Shown: positions 23,617-32,728, counted from the stretch's first letter. The stretch: 64,000 bases of DNA from Bacteroidota bacterium (GCA_021156365.1 JAJNDK010000009.1:62001-126000); one strand, 5' to 3'. Translations and numbers: made by a program. The notes: generated from the letters alone by a model not told the origin.

Positions 23617-24066
23617 ATGACACTCGTAAAAGTAAACAACCCGCAAAAATCAAGAAACGGCTTTGGCCTTTCTCCTCTGTTTGATGAAGTTTTCAATGAC
23701 CTGATCCACGGAGGTTCCAGCTTCAAATCTGCTCTCGCAAAAAATGTAGCTGTAAATATCCAGGAGAATGAAAGCGATTTTCAATTGGAATTTGCTGCAC
23801 CCGGTTTCGACAAGGCAGATTTTAAGATCAATATCGACAATAAAAACCTGACCGTTTCTGCAGAGAAAAAAACAGAAGTAACGGAGAAAGAAAAGAATTA
23901 CTCCCGCAAAGAGTTCTCGTACAATTCTTTCAGCCGCAACTTCACCTTGCCGGAAAACATCAATGAAGAAGGCATCAAGGCAGAATACAAAAACGGGATC
24001 TTATTTGTTGAACTCCCAAAATTAACGGAGGCTAAAAAAGCAGTGAAAGAGATCAGTGTGGCGTAA
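23617..24066 (+). CDS. Small heat-shock protein, Hsp20/alpha-crystallin family
   Basis: A 149-residue ATP-independent chaperone that holds unfolded proteins. The alpha-crystallin domain spans about residues 40-140: VAVNIQENESDFQLEFAAPGFDKADFKINIDNKNLTVSAEKK, then FSYNSFSRNFTLPENINEEGIKAEYKNGILFVELPK with the conserved A-x-x-x-N-G-I-L motif. The N-terminal region (GFGLSPLFDEVFNDL) is also typical. Monocistronic with terminator at 24136-24172. I could not identify a heat-shock promoter. Confidence 0.93.
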   Translation: MTLVKVNNPQKSRNGFGLSPLFDEVFNDLIHGGSSFKSALAKNVAVNIQENESDFQLEFAAPGFDKADFKINIDNKNLTVSAEKKTEVTEKEKNYSRKEFSYNSFSRNFTLPENINEEGIKAEYKNGILFVELPKLTEAKKAVKEISVA

Positions 24067-24135
24067 CGAACGGTTTAGCGATGATAAGTGGGGAAGCTGA
24101 TCCCGGATACGGTTAATCGTATGATTCAATAAAGA

Positions 24136-24172
24136 AAGAGCGGTTTCTGCCTATGGTGGAGCCGCTTTTTTT
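24136..24172 (+). terminator. Terminator of the hsp20 gene
   Basis: AGCGG and CCGCT with inner TC/GA and CC/GG pairing, followed by TTTTTTT. Confidence 0.75.
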
Positions 24173-24176
24173 GATA

Positions 24177-24956
24177 TTACGTTATATTCCAACCGTATTT
24201 TTTGTTTTCTAAAGCTGGAACAAGACTTGTTCTTTTCCCGTTTGAAGAAACAAAAACCCTGACAGTATTCCCTGCTTTAATATATAACAATAAAAAATCC
24301 CATTCCGTAGATACTCCAATTTCTTTAGCCCCCGAATTTCCAATATACGAATAGCTAAAAATAATTCTTTCCCCAATATTACCGATTGGCAATCCTGATT
24401 TTTCCTCCACAGAAATAATAGTTGCATCCTTTACTTCGCCATTTTTATAAAGTAGGTATCTTTTCAGGGATGAAATGAAGAACAGTAGAAAAAATGGCAG
24501 CACCAAAATTATAAATAACAATGGCACAGCATAAAACACAATGTATGGGTAGTTAAATTTGTTCAGTCCCTGGATCACAGATTTACCATTCAGGTGTTTT
24601 ATAATTACCGTGCTTCCTTTCCATGGACTATTGATTCTATCCAGATCAAATGTTTCAAATTTGTCCACAACCCTTTTTCCGTTGCTACTATATTCATATG
24701 TTATGCTCACCGGGCTTTCTCCTCCAACAGATACATTCATTGTATCAATAGTCCTGATTTTTGCTTTGGCAGCCATTCCATTCACGCTAATATCTTCGTA
24801 ATCATACTTCTCATGTTTGTCCTTTTGGATATTAACGACAAAAGCAATAATCGGGATAATGATTAAGGTGGGAAATAATGTACATATAATAATGAGATAC
24901 GAGAATGGTTTCTCTATAAATAGCTTCGTTAATACTGCAAATGGTACTTTTCTCAT
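24177..24956 (-). CDS. Membrane protein with two DUF3592-like domains
   Basis: A 259-residue protein with hydrophobic segments at about residues 18-42 and 132-165. Two extracytoplasmic-type beta domains follow the helices: residues 60-130 (SITYEYSSNGKRVVDKF, GSTVIIKHLNGKSVIQGLN) and 170-255 (ATIISVEEKSGLPIG, IIFSYSYIGNSGAKEIGVS, GNTVRVFVSSNGKRTSLV). The repeated layout resembles DUF3592 pairs. No known activity. Its start overlaps the 3' end of the gene at 24953-25180 by 4 bp (ATGA). Confidence 0.65.
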   Translation of the reverse strand: MRKVPFAVLTKLFIEKPFSYLIIICTLFPTLIIIPIIAFVVNIQKDKHEKYDYEDISVNGMAAKAKIRTIDTMNVSVGGESPVSITYEYSSNGKRVVDKFETFDLDRINSPWKGSTVIIKHLNGKSVIQGLNKFNYPYIVFYAVPLLFIILVLPFFLLFFISSLKRYLLYKNGEVKDATIISVEEKSGLPIGNIGERIIFSYSYIGNSGAKEIGVSTEWDFLLLYIKAGNTVRVFVSSNGKRTSLVPALENKKYGWNIT

Positions 24957-25180
24957 AGATTCGATTCGTTACTGGTCTTGTTTAACCGATCCGGTAGCGG
25001 CCTGTTCATTGATTTCAATAACAGTGCCCATAAGAACGGCAGAAGCCAGATCAGGATAAGATGAATGGTTTTTTGTCTTTTTGAGTAGAATGTATCCGTT
25101 TTATAAAACTCCTGCGAATATTTCAAGGAGTAAATAAAATACACTGCCAGCAATCCGCATAGCACTATTTCGTTCATCAT
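24953..25180 (-). CDS. Small membrane protein
   Basis: A 75-residue protein with hydrophobic helices at about residues 4-20 and 40-58 and a charged middle (EFYKTDTFYSKRQKT). No family recognised. It precedes and overlaps the DUF3592-like gene by 4 bp, so the two are probably translated together. Confidence 0.6.
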   Translation of the reverse strand: MMNEIVLCGLLAVYFIYSLKYSQEFYKTDTFYSKRQKTIHLILIWLLPFLWALLLKSMNRPLPDRLNKTSNESNL

Positions 25181-25213
25181 CGCGGGATTTATTTATTAAA
25201 GATAGTATTAATG

Positions 25214-26011
25214 TCAGAATTTAATCTTCACCCCTTTAAATTCCGCCTTCATTTTTTTCTGCGTAGCTTTGTCAACATTCACTTTATACAAAGACACTTT
25301 TTTCAGTTTCTTACAATCAGCGAGCACCGACGGATACACCACAAGGGTGTTTTTGCAAGACAATTTGCCATCAAGGGACTGCGGGGCCGTTTCTGCATTA
25401 TTCATATCCAGGTACAACAACCCTTTTACTTCGGCAATCTGTTTCGGGATTTCCGCAAAACAATTATTAGTCAGATCTATTTCTTTCAGGCTTGTCATTT
25501 CTCCGATATTATCGGGTAAACCGGAAATAAAATTCATACTTACATTCAGAAACTCCAATTGTTTCAGGCCGAGAATGGAGACCGGAACGCTTGTTAATTC
25601 ACAGGCATCCAGATCCAGGTATTTCAAATGGCTGAGCTCATTCAATTTATCAAACTTAAGCGAAGGAAGACAATAGACCTGCAGAAATTCGAGTTCCTTA
25701 AATACAGAAAGATCTGGGTTTGCCGGCAATTTGAGCCGATACCACCGGTTATCAATGATCAGCTTTCGCAGAGCTGTAAACTTTGAATGATTATCAACGA
25801 ATTTCTGATAATTGAGTCCGTCTTTGTCTACTGTCAATTCAAGGTATTGTATCTCACCCGGACTGAGCAATGCTTCTTCGATACTTTTGAATTTCTTCGC
25901 TTTCCGGCAGACGTCGGAATAGTTGATTTTTTTGCCCAAAGAAGAATAGTCCTGTGCTTGCATATTTCTCACAAGGAGAGAAACTAATAGTATCAGGATA
26001 ATTCTCATCAT
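25214..26011 (-). CDS. Exported leucine-rich repeat protein
   Basis: A 265-residue protein with signal peptide (MMRIILILLVSLLVRNMQAQ) and about six leucine-rich repeats of about 23 residues from residue 60 on, with units such as LKYLDLDACELTSVPVSILGL, LEFLNVSMNFISGLPDNIGEM and LKEIDLTNNCFAEIPKQIAEV. This is the ribonuclease-inhibitor-like or bacterial LRR type used for protein recognition. Either of two adjacent Met codons (26011 or 26008) can be the start; I used the first. The frame is open to 26056, but that part precedes the signal peptide. Divergent from menG. Confidence 0.85.
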   Translation of the reverse strand: MMRIILILLVSLLVRNMQAQDYSSLGKKINYSDVCRKAKKFKSIEEALLSPGEIQYLELTVDKDGLNYQKFVDNHSKFTALRKLIIDNRWYRLKLPANPDLSVFKELEFLQVYCLPSLKFDKLNELSHLKYLDLDACELTSVPVSILGLKQLEFLNVSMNFISGLPDNIGEMTSLKEIDLTNNCFAEIPKQIAEVKGLLYLDMNNAETAPQSLDGKLSCKNTLVVYPSVLADCKKLKKVSLYKVNVDKATQKKMKAEFKGVKIKF

Positions 26012-26053
26012 AGATTGTCGTTGATCCGAAAATATTCCATTTTGGAAGCCCTG

Positions 26054-26061
26054 CAAAGATA
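26054..26061 (-). promoter_or_regulatory. -7 box TATCTTTG for the LRR gene
   Basis: Perfect TAnnTTTG on the minus strand, about 42 bp upstream of the start at 26011; back to back with the menG promoter. Confidence 0.5.
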
Positions 26062-26105
26062 CTCATTTATTAGAAGAGCTCTCATCGGACATATGCCTTA
26101 TTTTC

Positions 26106-26113
26106 CTACCTTT
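26106..26113 (+). promoter_or_regulatory. -7 box TACCTTTG for menG
   Basis: Perfect TAnnTTTG match. It places transcription start between the box and the ATG at 26133 and excludes the in-frame TTG at 26112. Confidence 0.6.
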
Positions 26114-26132
26114 GCAGCCAATTATTTCCGCT

Positions 26133-26861
26133 ATGTCCCAGACACCCGTTACTCCATATAATTCAACAAACGAATCCAAAAAAGAGCAGGTTGCACATAT
26201 GTTCAACAACATTGCCAACCGATACGATACGCTCAACCAAGTGATGTCGGTGGGCATTCATCACAAATGGAGAAAAAAAGCGGTGGATCTGTTCGTGAAC
26301 AACAAACCGGAATATGTACTCGACATTGCGACCGGTACCGGTGACTTTGCTATCGAAGCCCTGAGAGCCCATCCTAAAAAAGTAACAGGTGTGGATATTT
26401 CGGAAGGCATGCTGAAATACGGGGTAGAAAAGATCCAAAAAGCCGGTCTGCAGGATAAAATAGAGCTGAAATTGGGAGATGCTGAGAAGTTAGATTTTCC
26501 CGATAATACCTTTGATGCAATCACGGTTGGTTTTGGTGTACGTAACTTTGAGAACCTCGAATTAGGACTCAGCAATATGCTCCGTGTACTGAAACCGGGC
26601 GGAAAAGTAGTGATCCTCGAATTCTCCAATCCACGTGGTTTTTTCAAATACTTTTATAAGATCTATTTCAAAGGCATATTGCCTCTTATTGGCAGGATCT
26701 TCTCAAAAGACAACGCTGCTTACACTTATCTGCCCGATTCGGTGCAGGCATTTCCTGATTTTGAAAATTTCACCGCTATTTTAAGTAAAGTTGGCTATAA
26801 ACAGGCCGCATATAGGCAACTTACCTTTGGGGTAGCCTGCATTTACACCGCAACAAAATAA
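26133..26861 (+). CDS. menG: Demethylmenaquinone methyltransferase (MenG/UbiE)
   Basis: A 242-residue SAM-dependent class I methyltransferase that makes menaquinone from demethylmenaquinone; Bacteroidota use menaquinone, so I use the menG name. Motifs: VAHMFNNIANRYDTLNQVMS near residues 20-39 (UbiE signature 1), VLDIATGTGDFAIEA near 65-79 (SAM loop), VTGVDISEGML, FDAITVGFGVRNFEN near 137-151 and VLKPGGKVVILEFSNP near 162-177. The porT homologue follows, as in other Bacteroidota genomes. ATG 26133 was chosen on the -7 box. Confidence 0.93.
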   Translation: MSQTPVTPYNSTNESKKEQVAHMFNNIANRYDTLNQVMSVGIHHKWRKKAVDLFVNNKPEYVLDIATGTGDFAIEALRAHPKKVTGVDISEGMLKYGVEKIQKAGLQDKIELKLGDAEKLDFPDNTFDAITVGFGVRNFENLELGLSNMLRVLKPGGKVVILEFSNPRGFFKYFYKIYFKGILPLIGRIFSKDNAAYTYLPDSVQAFPDFENFTAILSKVGYKQAAYRQLTFGVACIYTATK

Positions 26862-26866
26862 TTTCG

Positions 26867-26874
26867 TATTTTTG
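26867..26874 (+). promoter_or_regulatory. -7 box TATTTTTG for porT
   Basis: Perfect TAnnTTTG match just after the menG stop codon, so the porT homologue probably has a separate promoter. Confidence 0.5.
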
Positions 26875-26899
26875 CCGTTCTATTCTTCCAAATACGGAA

Positions 26900-27667
26900 T
26901 TGCGCTTGAGGCAGATACATACATACTTTTTAAAGCTGACATGCATTGCATTGCTGCTGTCCTCTGCTTCAGGTTTTGCGCAGTGGGGACGCGGTGACCA
27001 GGGCGGCAACCTGCCAAAATTCTATAAACAGCATATTCATTTCGGATTCGGGCTTGGCGTAAACAGCACGGATTTCCGCGTACATACCGTTCCCAATTCC
27101 CAGTTGTATACCGACATGCGGGATACGATCAATTATCCCAAGGATACCCTTAGCCTGAAAGCCATTTCCACCAAGCCCGAAAAGGGCTTTAACCTGGGGA
27201 TCATCTGTGATGTGCGTTTGCAGGAATACATCCGTCTGCGTTTTCTTCCCAATATTGCCTTTGGTTCACGCCAGCTGAAATATTCATTTACAGGCACGGA
27301 TACCTTCACCGTTACCAAAAAAGTAGAGTCCACCTTTATTAATTTCCCGGTTGATCTGAAAGTCCAGTCCAAACGATTGGGCAATTTCGGAGCTTATGTG
27401 TTAGGTGGCGGAAATTACAGCATCGATCTTGCTTCCCAGAAAAAACAGAAAGCCGATGACCAGGTAGTGCGTCTCAAATCAAATGATATTTATTACGAAG
27501 CAGGCGGTGGAGTGGATTTTTATCTTCCATATTTCAAGCTTTCACTGGAAGGCAAAGTAATGGTAGGTGTCAAGAACATTCTCATACAGGACAATAAGCT
27601 CTTCACGAAACCCATAGACAAGCTCAATTCGCACATATTTTTATTTTCAATGACATTTGAAGGATAG
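26900..27667 (+). CDS. porT: PorT-like T9SS outer-membrane beta-barrel protein
   Basis: A 255-residue exported barrel required for type IX secretion in bacteria where it has been tested. Signal peptide near residues 10-28 (ending FAQ); the mature part has the PorT pattern: QHIHFGFGLGVNSTDF, KGFNLGIICDVRLQEYIRLRFLPNIAFGSRQLKY, FINFPVDLKVQSKRLGNF, YVLGGGNYSIDL and a last strand HIFLFSMTFEG. Position behind menG is the known Bacteroidota synteny. The start is TTG at 26900; no in-frame ATG precedes the signal peptide. It fits the presence of three T9SS cargo proteins in this window. Confidence 0.85.
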   Translation: MRLRQIHTYFLKLTCIALLLSSASGFAQWGRGDQGGNLPKFYKQHIHFGFGLGVNSTDFRVHTVPNSQLYTDMRDTINYPKDTLSLKAISTKPEKGFNLGIICDVRLQEYIRLRFLPNIAFGSRQLKYSFTGTDTFTVTKKVESTFINFPVDLKVQSKRLGNFGAYVLGGGNYSIDLASQKKQKADDQVVRLKSNDIYYEAGGGVDFYLPYFKLSLEGKVMVGVKNILIQDNKLFTKPIDKLNSHIFLFSMTFEG

Positions 27668-27682
27668 ATCCCTTTCCATGCT

Positions 27683-29263
27683 ATGATAAAAGAACTCAAC
27701 CTGGTAACGGAACCGTCCGTAGCCTTTACCGAAACGCTCCTGAAAGAACTGGTAGCAGAGGAATTAGGCCTTCGTCCTTCCGACACACTTTCTGTAAAAC
27801 TTCTCAAACGCTCTATCGATGCCCGCAACCGCAGGGTTAAGATCAATATCCGCTTGCATGCTTTCGTTAACGAGCCGCTGAAAGAAACGGAGCTGAACAT
27901 TCACTACCAAAATGTAGAGGGAAAGCCTGTAGTGCACATCATTGGTGCGGGACCTGCAGGATTGTTTGCCGCCCTGCGTTGCCTGGAATTAGGCTTCAAA
28001 CCGGTCATTTACGAGCGCGGGAAAGATGTGAAAGCACGTCGTCGGGATCTGGCAGCTATCAACAAGGATCATTATGTGAATCCCGAATCGAATTATTGTT
28101 TCGGTGAAGGAGGAGCGGGAACCTACAGCGATGGGAAACTATACACACGTTCCGGGAAAAGAGGTAATATCGACAAGATCCTGAAAGCCTTTGTATATCA
28201 TGGCGCCAAAGATGAGATATTAGTAGATGCGCATCCGCACATTGGCACCAACAAACTGCCGCAGATCATCGAAGGCATGCGCGAAACCATTCTTAAATAC
28301 GGCGGTGAAGTGCATTTCGAAACAAAGCTGACCGATATCGAAACAAAGAATGACACGCTTGTTTCCATTACCCTGCAAAATGAGAAACAGGAAACCCGTG
28401 TTGTTGCCATAAAAAAACTCATCCTTGCCACCGGGCATTCCGCGCGGGATATATTCGAATTGCTGCACGCAAAAAAGATCACCATTGAAGCCAAAGCCTT
28501 TGCTATGGGCGTTCGGGCCGAGCACCCACAGGAGATCATCGACAGTGTGCAGTATCATTGCGGTACACACGATGAGCTGATCGCCAAACGAACGTTTTTA
28601 CCTGCTGCTTCCTACAGTCTTGTGAGCCAGGTAGGTGATCGTGGCGTGTATTCATTCTGCATGTGTCCGGGCGGGATCATTGCACCCTGCGCCACCGGCC
28701 CCGAACAGGTAGTGACCAATGGCTGGAGCCCCTCCAAACGAAATAATCCGTATGCCAATTCAGGCATTGTAACAGAAATAAAGCTTACCGATCTGAAAGA
28801 AGATCCGATCAAAAATCCATTAGCCGCACTCAATTTTCAGCGTGAGCTGGAGCATTCGGCCTGGATGAGTGGAGGCGGAACACAAACGGCACCGGCCCAG
28901 CGACTGATGGATTTCCTGAATCAGCGCATCAGCACCGATCTGCCGGAATGCTCGTATCAACCCGGTCTCAAGTCCATTCCGATGGAAATTGTTTTAGGAC
29001 CATTAATTGGCAAAGCATTGAAACAGGGCTTCAAAGGATTCGGTGAAAAAATGCGCCCGTATCTTACCAATGATGCCGTGATCGTGGGTGTGGAATCACG
29101 CACCTCCACTCCTGTACGTGTTCCCCGTGATCCGGAGACACTCGAGCATATTCATCTCAAAGGCCTGTATCCTTGCGGAGAAGGCGCAGGATATGCAGGT
29201 GGTATCGTTTCTGCTGCTATGGATGGTGAGCGCTGCGCAGAAATGGCAGTAGCAGGTCTTTGA
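27683..29263 (+). CDS. FAD-dependent dehydrogenase (COG2509 type)
   Basis: A 526-residue flavoprotein. An N-terminal domain of about 90 residues (LRPSDTLSVKLLKRSIDARNRR) precedes the FAD-binding site IIGAGPAGLFAALRCLELG near 92-110 and YERGKDVKARRRD. Family marks of COG2509 are NPESNYCFGEGGAGTYSDGKLYTR near 135-160, FCMCPGGIIAPC near 327-338 and a C-terminal GLYPCGEGAGYAGGIVSAAMDGE with the second FAD contact. Often annotated as uncharacterised FAD-dependent dehydrogenase or oxidoreductase. The start at 27683 follows the porT stop by 15 bp, so cotranscription is possible. Confidence 0.88.
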   Translation: MIKELNLVTEPSVAFTETLLKELVAEELGLRPSDTLSVKLLKRSIDARNRRVKINIRLHAFVNEPLKETELNIHYQNVEGKPVVHIIGAGPAGLFAALRCLELGFKPVIYERGKDVKARRRDLAAINKDHYVNPESNYCFGEGGAGTYSDGKLYTRSGKRGNIDKILKAFVYHGAKDEILVDAHPHIGTNKLPQIIEGMRETILKYGGEVHFETKLTDIETKNDTLVSITLQNEKQETRVVAIKKLILATGHSARDIFELLHAKKITIEAKAFAMGVRAEHPQEIIDSVQYHCGTHDELIAKRTFLPAASYSLVSQVGDRGVYSFCMCPGGIIAPCATGPEQVVTNGWSPSKRNNPYANSGIVTEIKLTDLKEDPIKNPLAALNFQRELEHSAWMSGGGTQTAPAQRLMDFLNQRISTDLPECSYQPGLKSIPMEIVLGPLIGKALKQGFKGFGEKMRPYLTNDAVIVGVESRTSTPVRVPRDPETLEHIHLKGLYPCGEGAGYAGGIVSAAMDGERCAEMAVAGL

Positions 29264-29459
29264 TCCTATACTGCAACCATTGCTAGCGCTGCTTTTGAGT
29301 AGTAATCACTATGCTTCCAACAAAACTTATATGCCCTTATATGTCTTCGCGAAACCTCGCGATGGTTCAAATAGCCCTTTAAACGAATTGATTTAACGTA
29401 TCCTCATTTCATGTAAACTATCCGGAATTTTTACTATTTTTAATTTTAAATCCGAACAC

Positions 29460-29924
29460 ATGAAAACGCTTAGTGTACTTTTTGCTGCATGTATCCTTTT
29501 TTCGTCTTTTAGTATAGACGATGCCAAGTGTGTGGAAATAAAAGGGAATGTATTTGACAAGAGTAAAAAACTGGACAAGCTACAGGTAACCCTGTTTGAA
29601 GACGGAAAAGAAGTTCAGAAACTGGAGAATGCCAAATGTCCCTTAAAATTTGAGCTTCCCCGCAATCATTATTACAGCCTCGAAATAAAAAAAGAAGGTT
29701 TCCTTCCCACTATTATGATCATCAACACCGAGGTGCCAAGAGCAAAGGAATGCAATTATCATTTCCAGTTTGATTATGACATGCGTCCTGAAAGCAATAC
29801 CTATAACAAAGAATATGTAGATTACCCGGTAGCGATCATTAAATATATCAAATCGACCGACGAGTTCCTGATCAACGAAAAATACAGTGCGTACATCAAA
29901 AAGATGACAACGCCGGCTAAGTAA
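29460..29924 (+). CDS. Exported protein with carboxypeptidase-regulatory-like beta domain
   Basis: A 154-residue protein with a signal peptide (MKTLSVLFAACILFSSFS). Residues 25-105 read as a small beta-sandwich of the carboxypeptidase-regulatory or transthyretin type: CVEIKGNVFDKSKKLDKLQVTLFEDGKEV, KFELPRNHYYSLEIKKEGFLPTIMIINTE. The rest is polar with a Lys-rich end. Found in many Bacteroidota as short secreted proteins of unknown role. No operon partner. A TATTTTTA box about 20-30 bp upstream is a weak -7 candidate. Confidence 0.7.
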   Translation: MKTLSVLFAACILFSSFSIDDAKCVEIKGNVFDKSKKLDKLQVTLFEDGKEVQKLENAKCPLKFELPRNHYYSLEIKKEGFLPTIMIINTEVPRAKECNYHFQFDYDMRPESNTYNKEYVDYPVAIIKYIKSTDEFLINEKYSAYIKKMTTPAK

Positions 29925-29939
29925 ATATCAAAACCATTT

Positions 29940-30362
29940 TTAATCAATAGTAGCGATCACCTTCAGCTCGATAGCAATAGGCGTTGGCAGGCAATTGATC
30001 TCAATAGTCGTTCTGCACGGAGGATTTTCTTTAAAGTATTCCGCCCACAGCTTGTTGTATTTCGGGAAATCATCTTTCATGTTGGTAAGGAATACCTGCA
30101 CATCCACGATCTTATCCCAGCTGCTACCGGCATCTTCGAGGATATACTTGATATTGCGGAACACACTGTGACATTGTGCCTCGATATCATAGGAAACAAT
30201 ACTTCCTTTTTCATCCAGCTCCACACCCGGAATTTTTTTGGTTCCGCGCTCCCGTGGCCCCACTCCCGAAAGGAATAAAAGATTTCCCACTTTGCGCGCA
30301 TGCGGATATAAACCTACCGGCTCCGGCGCTTTTGATGATTCTATTGAATTCTTATTCTCCAT
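29940..30362 (-). CDS. RidA family deaminase (2-aminomuconate deaminase-like)
   Basis: A 140-residue YjgF/YER057c/UK114-type trimeric protein. RidA members deaminate reactive enamine/imine intermediates. The Arg and Glu centre appears as CRTTIEINCLPTPIAIELKVIA near residues 115-136, and LFLSGVGPRERGTKKIPGVELDE near 29-51 resembles the subgroup that acts as 2-aminomuconate deaminase in tryptophan or aminobenzoate degradation. I am sure of the family and less sure of the subgroup. Located between an exported protein and tex; no aminophenol or kynurenine pathway genes are nearby. Confidence 0.87.
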   Translation of the reverse strand: MENKNSIESSKAPEPVGLYPHARKVGNLLFLSGVGPRERGTKKIPGVELDEKGSIVSYDIEAQCHSVFRNIKYILEDAGSSWDKIVDVQVFLTNMKDDFPKYNKLWAEYFKENPPCRTTIEINCLPTPIAIELKVIATID

Positions 30363-30414
30363 CGTTTTGTATAGAATTTAATTTACAGGTTCTAATATCT
30401 GTACCCTATTTGAT

Positions 30415-30481
30415 AATTTGAAGATTTGAAAATGTGCTAATGATTTATCTTCAAATCGGGACATTTTCAAATCTTCAAATT
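30415..30481. repeat. Perfect 21-bp inverted repeat, TTTGAAGATTTGAAAATG family
   Basis: The arms at 30415-30435 and 30461-30481 are exact complements around a 25-bp spacer. The left arm begins AATTTGAAGATTTGAAAATG, which recurs exactly at 62358-62377. The right arm touches the tex stop codon. It is AT-rich and probably forms a strong hairpin in either transcript. Confidence 0.8.
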
Positions 30482-32728
30482 TTACTTCCCGAATTTCTGC
30501 TTCAAAGCCGCCAGCGCCGAATTCATATCACCACTGTCGTATTTGATCTCTTCTTTTTTCGGAGCCGAGCTTCCCTTAATTCCAACGGAATCCGGATCTG
30601 ATTTCATAGACAAGGCGATGCGGTTACGCTTCAGGTCCAGTTCTGTCACCGTCACCGTTACCTGTTGTGCCACCTTTACCACTTTATTCGGATCATCCAC
30701 AAAGGTATCGGAAAGCTGCGAAATATGCACAAGGCCGTCCTGGTGAACACCCACATCCACAAAAGCGCCGAAGTTAGTAACATTGGTTACGATACCCGGC
30801 AACTTCATCCCGATACGCAGATCTTCCGGTTTGTCAATTCCTTCTGTAAACGAAAAGGCTTCGAATGTTTTACGCGGATCCCTGCCCGGTTTTTCCAGCT
30901 CTTTCATAATATCCTGCAGCGTTGGTAAACCTACACTGTCCGTTACGTAATTCACCAGCTTGATCTGTTTCCGCTGCTCTTTGCTGTTCATTAATTCTTC
31001 AATGCTGCAACCCAGATCAGCAGCCATTTTTTCCACTACATGATACGTCTCCGGATGGACAGCACTTTTATCAAGCGGATTCACTGCATCGCGGATACGT
31101 AAGAAACCTGCTGCCTGTTCAAATACTTTTTCGCCCATACGGGCTACTTTCATCAGCTCTTTACGTGTTTTAAAGGCACCGTGCTCATTCCGGTACTCTA
31201 CAATGTTTTGTGCCAGTGTGGGACCAAGACCGGAAACATAGGTCAGCAATTGTTTACTTGCCGTGTTCAGTTCAACTCCTACTGCATTCACACAACTACT
31301 TACTACCTCATCCAGTTTGCTCTTTAATAAGACCTGGTCCACATCATGCTGGTACTGCCCTACTCCAATCGATTTTGCATCGATCTTCACTAATTCCGCC
31401 AGCGGATCAGCCAAACGGCGACCGATACTAACGGAGCCTCTTACCGTGAGATCATAATTAGGAAATTCTTCGCGTGCCACATCCGAAGCGGAATACACCG
31501 ATGCACCGCTTTCATTTACCATGATCACATTAATTTCTTTCGGCAATACATCTATCTTTCTTACGAATGCCTCTGTTTCCCTTCCGGCGGTTCCATTTCC
31601 GATAGCAATGGCCTCGATATCGTATTTAGCGCACATGGCGAGTATTGTATGCTCTGCATCCATTGCTTTGCGTGGCTCATGCGGATATATAACGGAATCC
31701 TCCATTAGTTTGCCCTGCCTGTTCAATGCCACTACTTTACAACCGGTGCGGAATCCCGGGTCAATAGCAAGGATGGCTTTTTGCCCGAGTGGCGAGGCAA
31801 GCAACAGCTCGCGCAGGTTATCTGCGAATACCTGGATAGCTTTTACATCGGCCAGCTCTTTGTGCTGCACACGCATTTCTGCTTCTATGGAAGGCTGCAA
31901 CAAGCGGTGATACGAATCCTCTACTGCCTGCGCAACCTGTTTGCTGCAATCGTTATTGGCCGTAACAAAATGTTTGTTCAATAACTCAATGGCGTCTTCG
32001 CTTGCCGGCTGAATATCAATGATCAGGAAATCTTCTTTCTCTCCCCTGCGCATTGCCAGCATCCGGTGCGACGGACATTGAGAAAGTGGTTCTTCCCATT
32101 CAAAATAATCCTTGAATTTCTCTCCTTCCTCCTCTTTGCCTTTTATCACACGGCTTTTGATCGTTGCAGCTTTTTTATACAGGTTCCGAAGCTTCTCACG
32201 TGCTTCTGCATTCTCACTCACCATCTCCGCTACAATATCACGTGCACCCTGCAGAGCTTCCTTTGGACTTCCAACCTCTTTTTCTTCATTTACAAAGCTC
32301 ATCGCTTCTGCATCCAGGTCAATGTTCTTTTGCTCCATGAGCATCAAAGCAAGCGGTTCCAGGCCTTTTTCACGGGCAATGGTTGCTTTGGTACGGCGTT
32401 TCGGTTTATACGGCAAATACAGATCTTCCAACTGGCTCAGCGTTTCCGCATCCATAATTTTATCTTTCAGCTCATCGCTCAGTTTGCCCTGGCTGTCAAT
32501 ACTTTTCAGGATACTTTCCCTGCGTGATTCCAGCTGGCGTAGTCGTTCGATCTCATCCCGGATCTGCATTACCTGCACCTCATCCAGGCTGCCCGTTACT
32601 TCTTTCCGGTACCGGGAAATAAAAGGAATAGTGGCTCCTTCATCCAACAATCCAACGGTTGCCGTAACCTGTTTGGAATCAATTTTTAGCTTATCCGCTA
32701 TCTTAAAAAACAATCTCACTTCACTCAT
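30482..32728 (-). CDS. tex: RNA-binding transcriptional accessory protein Tex
   Basis: A 748-residue protein, family length. Tex contains an N-terminal helical and helix-turn-helix region, a YqgF-like RNase-H-like fold (LAIDPGFRTGCKVVAL near 325-340), helix-hairpin-helix repeats (NIVEYRNEHGAFKTRKELM) and a C-terminal S1 domain at about residues 645-715 (LPGIVTNVTNFGAFVDVGVHQDGLVHISQL). It binds nucleic acid and is linked to toxin expression and stress in other bacteria. A perfect -7 box ends 5 nt before the ATG at 32728, suggesting a leaderless transcript. Confidence 0.94.
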   Translation of the reverse strand: MSEVRLFFKIADKLKIDSKQVTATVGLLDEGATIPFISRYRKEVTGSLDEVQVMQIRDEIERLRQLESRRESILKSIDSQGKLSDELKDKIMDAETLSQLEDLYLPYKPKRRTKATIAREKGLEPLALMLMEQKNIDLDAEAMSFVNEEKEVGSPKEALQGARDIVAEMVSENAEAREKLRNLYKKAATIKSRVIKGKEEEGEKFKDYFEWEEPLSQCPSHRMLAMRRGEKEDFLIIDIQPASEDAIELLNKHFVTANNDCSKQVAQAVEDSYHRLLQPSIEAEMRVQHKELADVKAIQVFADNLRELLLASPLGQKAILAIDPGFRTGCKVVALNRQGKLMEDSVIYPHEPRKAMDAEHTILAMCAKYDIEAIAIGNGTAGRETEAFVRKIDVLPKEINVIMVNESGASVYSASDVAREEFPNYDLTVRGSVSIGRRLADPLAELVKIDAKSIGVGQYQHDVDQVLLKSKLDEVVSSCVNAVGVELNTASKQLLTYVSGLGPTLAQNIVEYRNEHGAFKTRKELMKVARMGEKVFEQAAGFLRIRDAVNPLDKSAVHPETYHVVEKMAADLGCSIEELMNSKEQRKQIKLVNYVTDSVGLPTLQDIMKELEKPGRDPRKTFEAFSFTEGIDKPEDLRIGMKLPGIVTNVTNFGAFVDVGVHQDGLVHISQLSDTFVDDPNKVVKVAQQVTVTVTELDLKRNRIALSMKSDPDSVGIKGSSAPKKEEIKYDSGDMNSALAALKQKFGK

